A DNA stretch of 64,000 nucleotides from Ligustrum vulgare. Taxonomy: Eukaryota; Streptophyta; Magnoliopsida; Lamiales; Oleaceae. Positions 57,421 to 64,000 of the stretch are shown here, piece by piece (within the stretch, counting starts at the first letter, position 1; the number at the start of each line of letters is the position of its first letter). The DNA is taken from NCBI GenBank assembly GCA_963555705.1, contig OY743171.1, forward strand, positions 24,484,852-24,548,851, read 5' to 3'. The translations under genes and the position numbers were made by a program. The notes below the pieces were generated by a model. That model was not told the DNA's origin. It did not search any database and saw nothing but the letters and a program-made list of their open reading frames with translations.

Positions 57421-58625
57421 TAGGCCAGCCCTAGGCCCTAGCAGATTAGGCCCCCAAGTTGTGGGGGCCCTAAAAAACAATTTTTTTTTTAGGACCAAAA
57501 ACAATGGCCCATTTACTTAGTTGTTGTATATACATTGTAAATGTAAACCCAATACACAGAATCCACTTTTCCGTAACATATTGAAATTTGAAAAAAAATT
57601 CTCTCCATTTATCAGTCAACGACAGCATCTCTTCCTCTTCCCACCATATTTGGTTTCTTTCTTCCACCTTCTTCGATCTTTCACTTCTCACTTCATTTTC
57701 TCCTAAATTCCGAATGAAATTAAGAAACATCAAGCTTTTGAATAATTTTCTTCGGCCTGGCTTTGTCAAATCTTGGTCGATAGAATTTCAGTCGAAGGTA
57801 AATTATTTTCTTGTTATTTAATTCTTTTTTATTGAATAAATTATAAACATCATTGTTGTTTTTTTTAATGGATTTTGATTATTGATTGATTTGTTGATTT
57901 CTTCATCTTCCCCAATCCCCCTATTAGGTTATTGTTGGGCAATTGAAATTAGTACTACAATCTTGCAAACTCTCACATCTGTAGATTGAAGAACTAATTA
58001 GGTTCCATAATTCCATTGTTCCATTTCTGGTCTTGTACTTGTTTATCTTTGTTGGTTTTTTTGTTGATTTATAAGTTATAACTTGATATGTCTGCTAGAA
58101 AGTATTTATATGGATATGATAAAAGAAAAAAGAGGGAAAATTTTCATGATTTTATTTAATCTCAACCTGAAGCCATGAAAAAATTTCAAATTAGTAATAT
58201 TAATAGGATGACTGACTCCACAGTGACTTCAGCTAAAGATTTTGTTGGCGAAGAATCTGAAAATAAAAAATATATAGATGAAGAGCATGGGCATCTAGGA
58301 GATGAGGAAAACAGAAACGAACAACTCGAAGATTATGATACGGAAAATGTACCTCTGCCTTTAGACATGACTGATCCAGGAAACCGGAGCATTATTGATC
58401 AAACTCTAATAGATTTTTTTAGTAGAAAATGGTCCTCATAGAGAGTTTTGGGTTGATTATCCTAAAGATTCAGAAACTAGGCATTTTTCTTATACACTTT
58501 ACACTCGAAATTTATCAAATGGAGAGAAGAGTGATATAAATTGTTTGGTATACTCAGTTTCGTTGGATAAAGCGTTTTACTTTTGTTGCAAGTTATTTAA
58601 ACAAGGAGGAAATGATTTTCCATTA
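57421..58625 (+). pseudogene. hAT-type transposon remnant with transposase N-terminus (TTF-type zinc finger)
   Basis: The left part (57421-57510, TAGGCCAGCCCTAGGCCC, GGCCCCCAAGTTGTGGGGGC) has the GGCCC-rich look of the ends of this hAT group. Coding text begins at ATG 58089 (MSARKYLYGYDKRKKREN), has a stop near 58158, continues with KKFQISN and an acidic linker, and changes frame near 58420. It ends with ETRHFSYTLYTRNLSNGEK and KAFYFCCKLF, the TTF-type zinc-finger region found at the start of plant MYM/hAT transposases. The rest of the gene is missing beyond the insertion at 58634. Confidence 0.75.
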
Positions 58626-58633
58626 GTGTTCAC

Positions 58634-59362
58634 CATAGTTTTAAAAAAAGTTCCACCTCAGCGCCTTGAGGCCCACCTCAGGCTGAGGCACTAAAAAAAC
58701 GCCTTAGTACCCGTATAACTTAAGGGCTGAATGAGGCTTACTCCTCAACTGATTGAGGCTTACGTCTCGAGGCATACATCTCATTAATTAAGAGGCGTGC
58801 GCCTCACAAATGCTTCGTCCTTTACTTTTTAAAATAAAAAATTCACAAAATATGCATATCTAATTTAATCATATCATTATATTAAAACTTAAATTTGTTA
58901 TTTATTTTGCTATAAATAAAAGTAAACAATTTAAACTAATTATAAAAAAGAAAAAATTTAAAGATACTTTATTTGATTTAAGTTGCTACTTATCTTTATT
59001 GATATTTAGCCACTATTTGGTCCCAAAATCTTTTTACAACTCCCCTCAAAACTCATTTTCAACAATACATTTTTATAGGATCCACCACTTTCACACTTTT
59101 CAACCTCTTTTTAACCACACATTCTCTCAAAGATCAATTTTTTTCCAAAATATCCTACATTAAATTTACTCTTAATAATTTGTTATTTTAAAGACTTTTA
59201 CATTTTGTTTATGTTATTGAATATTCATTTTTTTAGATTTCAATATTTTTACTACATTTTTTGGTTCACGATGAGGCTTACGCCTCAAAGCGCCTCGAGA
59301 CATACGCCTAGCCTCATGAAAGAAAAACGTCTCAGTACCCGTTTCCGTTTTTTTAAACTATG
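58634..59362. mobile_element. hAT-type MITE, 729 bp, perfect 8-bp target duplication
   Basis: Ends CATAGTTTTAAAAAAAG and its complement CATAGTTTAAAAAAACG lie inside the direct repeat GTGTTCAC (58626-58633, 59363-59370). The 8-bp duplication is diagnostic for hAT. Both subterminal regions are rich in GAGGCGTGCGCCTC-like palindromes (58653-58815, 59270-59330), while the middle is AT-rich and includes a copy of the short dispersed MITE-like family (about 59035-59180). Confidence 0.88.
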
Positions 59363-59370
59363 GTGTTCAC

Positions 59371-60948
59371 TAATATTTCTCGATGCGAAATATCCACGCA
59401 AGTGTACAAGTTGTGAGAAGTAATAAAGTGGACCTAAGAGTCTGGATTATTGTCCCACAGAGACTGCTACTAAATACCGAAATATGTTAGTTCCTATCCC
59501 TATTTGAACGGGTAAAAGAGTTTTGTTTGATGCTTAAAACTAAAATTAAAGAATTAAACTAAAGAATTAAAAATTGCAGAATTGTTTTGTTTTTAAAAAT
59601 GATTGTAAAGTAGTTGGGATTCACAATTTCACCTAGCCAAATTAACTTCAATTCCGTGTTTTATTTCCTAAATACGTGCTCAGTCGAATTCACTAATGTA
59701 TATTGAAATTACTCTCTCGAGTTTAAATCAGTTCTACCTAAATAATTCAACCATGTATCTCTATAGAGGGTTCAAATATACCTTATCTAAATGCATAACA
59801 TACAAGAATTCACACACAATCGCGATAATAACAAGAGTATATCTCTTTCTCTTGTCCAATTATCGGATTTATTACCTTGATCTAAGTTATTAACTTATTT
59901 CTCGGATTATGAAAATAACTCATTATATCATGAATTGGTGTTCACACAACTCAAGTATTAAAAGCAATAATAAATTAATACATGCATGAGAATACATCTT
60001 TCCGGTATATTGATTGAGCGTGGTATTGGCGATTGAAGGAGTTTCATGCTTGCTGATAGCCTTTCAAAGACGTGGAATCATTAAAACAACGAAATTCGGA
60101 ATTAAAATAATAAAGTTAGGCTACATTATTCATCCCAACATTGAATTTAGATACACATCGTATTTAAGTAACAAAAAAAAAAATATAATGACGTTCATTG
60201 AAAATAACAAAGAAGAATGGTAAGCTTGTACCAAGTTTCAATTCTTCAAGTATCTCCAAGTCTCGCCCCTTTGCAATGCTTCGATCTCCAAAGAAATGAC
60301 TTTGAAATCCCAAAATTATGATGTTCTTAGGTGTGGAAAAAGTTCTTATTTTCATGCCAAGCGATTATATTTATAGTTGGAGAAGAGACTAGTCGTAAAA
60401 GGAAAGCAAATTGTTAAACATGCTCGCGAGTTTTTTTTTTGGTATCTGCACAACATTTAGAATATTGATCATATCTTTCTGTTCTCTTATCCGATCGAGG
60501 CTATTCGAAGTGTACTGAAAAGATAACTTAAAGTGCTACGATTCTTCCTGAAATAGGAATTTTCCAATTCGAACTTTTACTACCCCAAAATCCCTAAGTT
60601 AGGTCTCAAAGTTCGATTAAAAATCTTTCCAAAATCTTGTGCGGTTGGAATAAATTTTATGGTAATATTCTTATTATATTCCATTCCTTTTTAACTTCTA
60701 CTTGCATCCAATTAACTCCTAAAAATGCTCAAAATATCTTCTTGTGATCCAAATCAATCATTGAATATTTGCAAGTTGGTCTCTCGTGTTTAATTTACTC
60801 TTTAGTCCTTCAACTTCCAATTGCAACAATATAGTCCCCCATACTTTCAAATCTTCTTCTATCTCTCTTCCAACATCAATTCATCTTCTTCTCCAATTAG
60901 GTCCTCCACGCCTTGATTTCTTCACTTTAGCACCATGAATCTTTCTGT
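59371..60948 (-). repeat. LTR-like block, minus strand
   Basis: The left end has, inverted, the terminal LTR phrase seen at 48375-48452: TCTGTGGGACAATAATCC, TCCACTTTATTACTTCTCAC and GTACACTTGCGTGG. A minus-strand TATA box (CTATAAATATAATC, about 60378-60365) fits an LTR promoter. The right end is not clear. No coding domains are seen, so it is a solo LTR or an LTR fragment. Confidence 0.55.
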
Positions 60949-61145
60949 AGCGACCCAGAATTTTTACGCAATTAATGATTATTTTAATATTTAGAAACTT
61001 GTGTCGCTACTATTTCACCCATTATTTTGAAGTTAACACGCGACGTGTTCGTCTAGCCAAGTCAATAAATATCGAATTTGTTCGATTTTAAATTAAAATC
61101 CGAATTTCTAAAATTATGTTATTTAATTATTTATTCAAAGTATTA

Positions 61146-61240
61146 TTTTCAAAACATCGAATTTGTTCGATTTTAAATTAAAATTCGAATTTCTAAAATT
61201 ATGTTATTTTAATTATTTATTCAAAGTATTATTTTCAAAA
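61146..61240. repeat. Direct duplication of about 83 bp in the LTR
   Basis: The block ATCGAATTTGTTCGATTTTA with the following ATTTCTAAAATTATGTTATTT occurs at about 61070 and again at about 61156. It is a local tandem duplication. Confidence 0.8.
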
Positions 61241-62854
61241 TCATTTTGAATTCCAAATTTATTTAAATATCTCAATTATTCCATTCAAATGATTCCCTCC
61301 TCAAAATTATTATGTCCCCATATTGATCACTTTCCATCTCATTTTCAATAACTTAGTTCATCCTCACGCATAATGGTTTCAAGTCACAATCAATTCCATT
61401 TCTTTTTCCACCACTTTCCACTAAACACCAACATCCAACCCATACTTCACTAATTCCAACCCCACAACCCTGAATCATTATCATCACCACCCTTCCAATT
61501 ATGATGTTTTCCACCCTCTCCATCATCATCATTCTCCACCATCTTTTATTCTATTTTGATATATTCTCCATCATCATCACTACCTTCTCGATTGGACACC
61601 ACCACAATTCTCTCTATATACAATTGGAATCCTCATCATCATCAACCTCACAGCCCAAACGTTATAAACATTGCTCAACTCACCTCTGACTCAACCACCG
61701 CCAATTCCAGTACACTGCAACCATTGTCTACACAATCACCTGCAATCACCAGCACCAGCCAACCACCAGCAACTCCCATATTCACATCATATTCAAACCC
61801 AAAATCAACCCAAACCCAAGAATAAGCCAAACAAAGTACTTACCTCACCTCAGACCACCACTGGACAGATTTTGGTCGAAAAGCACAAATCCGATTTCAA
61901 TTTCCAGCTTCGATTTTGTTTCGATTTCGCCCTTGTTTCTCGCACCCAAGCCCTAAAATCAGAACCCTTGCTTTGGCCACCACTTACCGCAACCTGCGCC
62001 GGCTACTTCGCCGGCGAATCACCGGCAGTGTCGCGCCGTTCCTCCATTTTCTCACCTCTCTCTCTCGGTCGAAGTCAATATTTGCAAAGTGAGAGAGAGA
62101 GAGAGAGCGTATGATGATCTGATAAATATATATTTTGATTTTAATATGTTAACTTCCAGAAATTTCAAATCAAGTCCCTGACATTTTAATTTGTTTCCAT
62201 TCAGTCCTTTTAGTTTTAAAGTTATCCATTTCAGCCCCAAAGTTTTAAATGAGTTTTAATCAGCCATTTCATTTTCAAAATCTATTATTTCAGTCACTGT
62301 TGATTTACTTTTAAGCCCAAGTTTTAAAAGTATTCATTTTAGTCCCTGAACTATCAAAAGTATTCATTTTAATCCATCAACTTTCAAAACATCAATTTTA
62401 GTCCTCAAATTATAATTTATCATTTTGAACTATATATTCGATAGACTAAAGTGACTTATTGGCTAAGACGAAGCGTACGGAGAATTTAAAGAAATTGAAG
62501 TCATTCCCGCTCAACTTTGCACTCGTCGGATTTGAGGTAGACTCGCACTTATTAATTGATTTAAATTATGATTTCATATGAATGTCATGTGACTTGTGAA
62601 AGTCAATTTTTAAGAAAAGCAAGTATGTTTTTATGAAAGGTAAATATACCTTATGTTTTTATGAAAAGTAAGTATGTTTTTATGAAAAGAAAATATACTT
62701 TATATTTTTACGAAAAGTAAGTATACCCTATGCTTCACGAAAATGTTTTTTTGGATCATTGCTATGAAATCAATCTACCAAGATTGTTATGGGTCCCATA
62801 TGATAAGTTATGATATGTTAAGGGGACCGGAGTTTTAGTAGCGCTACACATAAG

Positions 62855-63130
62855 AATTCTTGCCACGAAGTTCGGTAACATTCTTGTGTCTCCTATGTTT
62901 ATGAGGATTTGCCACGAAGTTCGGTAAAATTCCTATGTTTCCATATGTTTATGAGGATTTGCCACCTAAGTTCGGTAAAATTCCTGTCGCATATGTTTAT
63001 GAGGATTTCGATCCTATCTTATGTTATGATGCAATTGATCCCTATGAATTTCAAAAATTATGCTTGGTATACTTACTGCATAAGAATTCTTGCCACCGAA
63101 GTTCGGTAAAATTCTTATGTTTATGAGGAT
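62855..63130. repeat. Interspersed repeat GCCACGAAGTTCGGTAA
   Basis: Four to five copies of TTGCCAC(C)GAAGTTCGGTAAA with ATGAGGATTT or AAGAATTC before and TTCCTATGTTT after. Spacing is uneven, 40-110 bp. Confidence 0.8.
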
Positions 63131-63218
63131 TTCGATCTTATCCTATGTTATGATGAAAAGGATCCCTATGCTTTCAAAAGAAAATTATGCTTGGCATAAT
63201 TAAAATGTGTTTTATAAG

Positions 63219-63562
63219 TATATGGTTTTCAAAGAGCTGTTTTCAAAGAGCTGTTTTCAAAGAGTTATTTTCAAAGAGCTATTTTCAAAGAGATGTTTTC
63301 AAAGAGCTGTTTTCAAAGAGATGTTTTCAAAGAGCTGTTTTCAAAGAGTTATTTTCAAAGAGCTGTTTTCAAAGAGCTGTTTTCAAAGAGATGTTTTCAA
63401 AGAGTTATTTTCAAAGAGCTGTTTTCAAAGAGATGTTTTCAAAGAGCTATGTTCAAAGAGCTGTTTTCAAAGAGCTGTTTTCAAAGAACTATTTTCAAAG
63501 AGCTGTTTTCAAAGAGCTGTTTTCAAAGAACTATTTTCAAAGAGATGTTTTCAAAGAGCCTA
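63219..63562. repeat. 14-bp minisatellite, about 24 copies
   Basis: The unit TTTTCAAAGAGCTG, with TT, AT or GT variants at its end, repeats without a break. Because 14 is not divisible by three and the unit has no stop in any frame, all three plus-strand frames are open across the array (134, 160 and 120 codons). Variants TTATTTTC and ATGTTTTC form a higher-order pattern. Confidence 0.97.
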
Positions 63563-64000
63563 TTATTTTCAAAATATGTCTCGTGCTGTAATGCACAATA
63601 TGAGTTTTATCATGAGCTGTTTTATAAAGAAGCTCTATCAATGTCCGTTTTATAAAGAGCCGGGATTTATGTGTTTAATCATCTTATAAATTAATTAATT
63701 TGCGATGAGTCTACTGAGTATTTCCCCCATGAAATACTCACCCTACTTTTTAACAGTTTTGCAGATTTCGGAGACGGTGGCGAGCGATGAATGATGGTGG
63801 CAATAATCGTTAAACGGTTGAAAGTTTGACGTTAATGATTTCCGTATTTTTCCAAACAATCGAATAATTTAGAGAAGTTCATTTATTTGAGAAATTATGA
63901 CATTGTCAATTTCTTTACAAAATTAATTGTTCGATTTACTATTTCAAATGGTTTCATAAATGTTTCAATTTTATCGGCCATTACAGTTTATTTAATGTTG

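Larger units (their letters stand above)
60949..64000 (+). repeat. Large gypsy LTR, related to the Tekay LTRs, leaving the window
   Basis: Starts TGTAGCGACCCAGAATTTTT, as does the Tekay 3' LTR at 32588, and shares AACACGCGACGTGTTCGTCTAGCC-type sequence, a promoter-proximal C-rich stretch, a GAGAGA tract (62090-62107), and near the 3' part the phrase CTACTGAGTATTT...GAAATACTCA followed by GCAGATTTCGGAGACGGTGG. The expected end (GGGTCGTTACA type) is not reached by 64000. Internal repeats lie at 62600-62730, 62855-63130 and 63219-63560. Short frames inside are not genes. Confidence 0.75.

Noticed and set aside
63187..63689. Three overlapping frames of 120-160 codons
   Set aside because: A 14-bp repeat without stops opens all three frames. 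The product is a mere repeat of FSKSCFQRAVFKEL-type text.

Overview
This is plant nuclear DNA, most likely from a eudicot (an asterid would fit, but I cannot name the species). The evidence is one intact plant-type 3-ketoacyl-CoA synthase gene, AT-rich intergenic DNA, and transposable elements of exclusively plant lineages: Tat-like, Tekay-like and other Ty3-gypsy elements, a Tork-like Ty1-copia element, a Cassandra TRIM, plant LINE, Helitrons, and MULE/hAT MITEs. Bacterial notions such as operons and ribosome binding sites do not apply. The only gene I regard as a functional host gene is the KCS gene at 22290-23711 (minus strand).

Layout. 1-1660: 3' part of a decayed LINE (reverse transcriptase tail plus RNase H). 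1674-5250: non-autonomous Helitron on the minus strand, interrupted by a second Helitron (2914-4696). 5251-7218: AT-rich spacer with a MITE and an (AT)n tract. 7219-17458: a 10.2-kb Tat-like gypsy element with both LTRs, a 5-bp target duplication, minisatellites and a broken antisense gene but no gag-pol. It was itself invaded by a 3.3-kb solo LTR (9440-12722). 17464-22289: MITEs and a 0.7-kb solo LTR (20135-20822). 22290-23711: KCS gene. 24241-34724: decayed Tekay-like gypsy element whose left LTR carries a complete Cassandra TRIM (25171-25869). 36206-42557: young copia element with LTRs about 2% diverged, one reading frame and four in-frame stops. 42861-49627: further Helitron material, one element containing a 2.2-kb MULE-like TIR element that in turn carries an LTR-like block. 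50226-55918: A-rich coding-like fragments of uncertain origin, split by a deleted gypsy element (51356-54524) and a solo LTR (54959-55706). 57421-59362: hAT transposase remnant cut by a hAT-type MITE. 59371-60948: LTR-like block on the minus strand. 60949-64000: start of another large gypsy LTR that leaves the window, with a 14-bp minisatellite.

The elements do not cooperate as a system. The window is a record of nested insertions, datable by order: the Cassandra is younger than the Tekay element, the 3.3-kb solo LTR is younger than the Tat element, and the inner Helitron is younger than a tandem duplication inside the outer one. I found no convincing undescribed biological system. The best leads are the Helitron family with its internal empty site, the extra open frame upstream of gag in the Tekay element, the short dispersed MITE family present about ten times, and the unidentified A-rich coding fragments at 50.5-55.9 kb.
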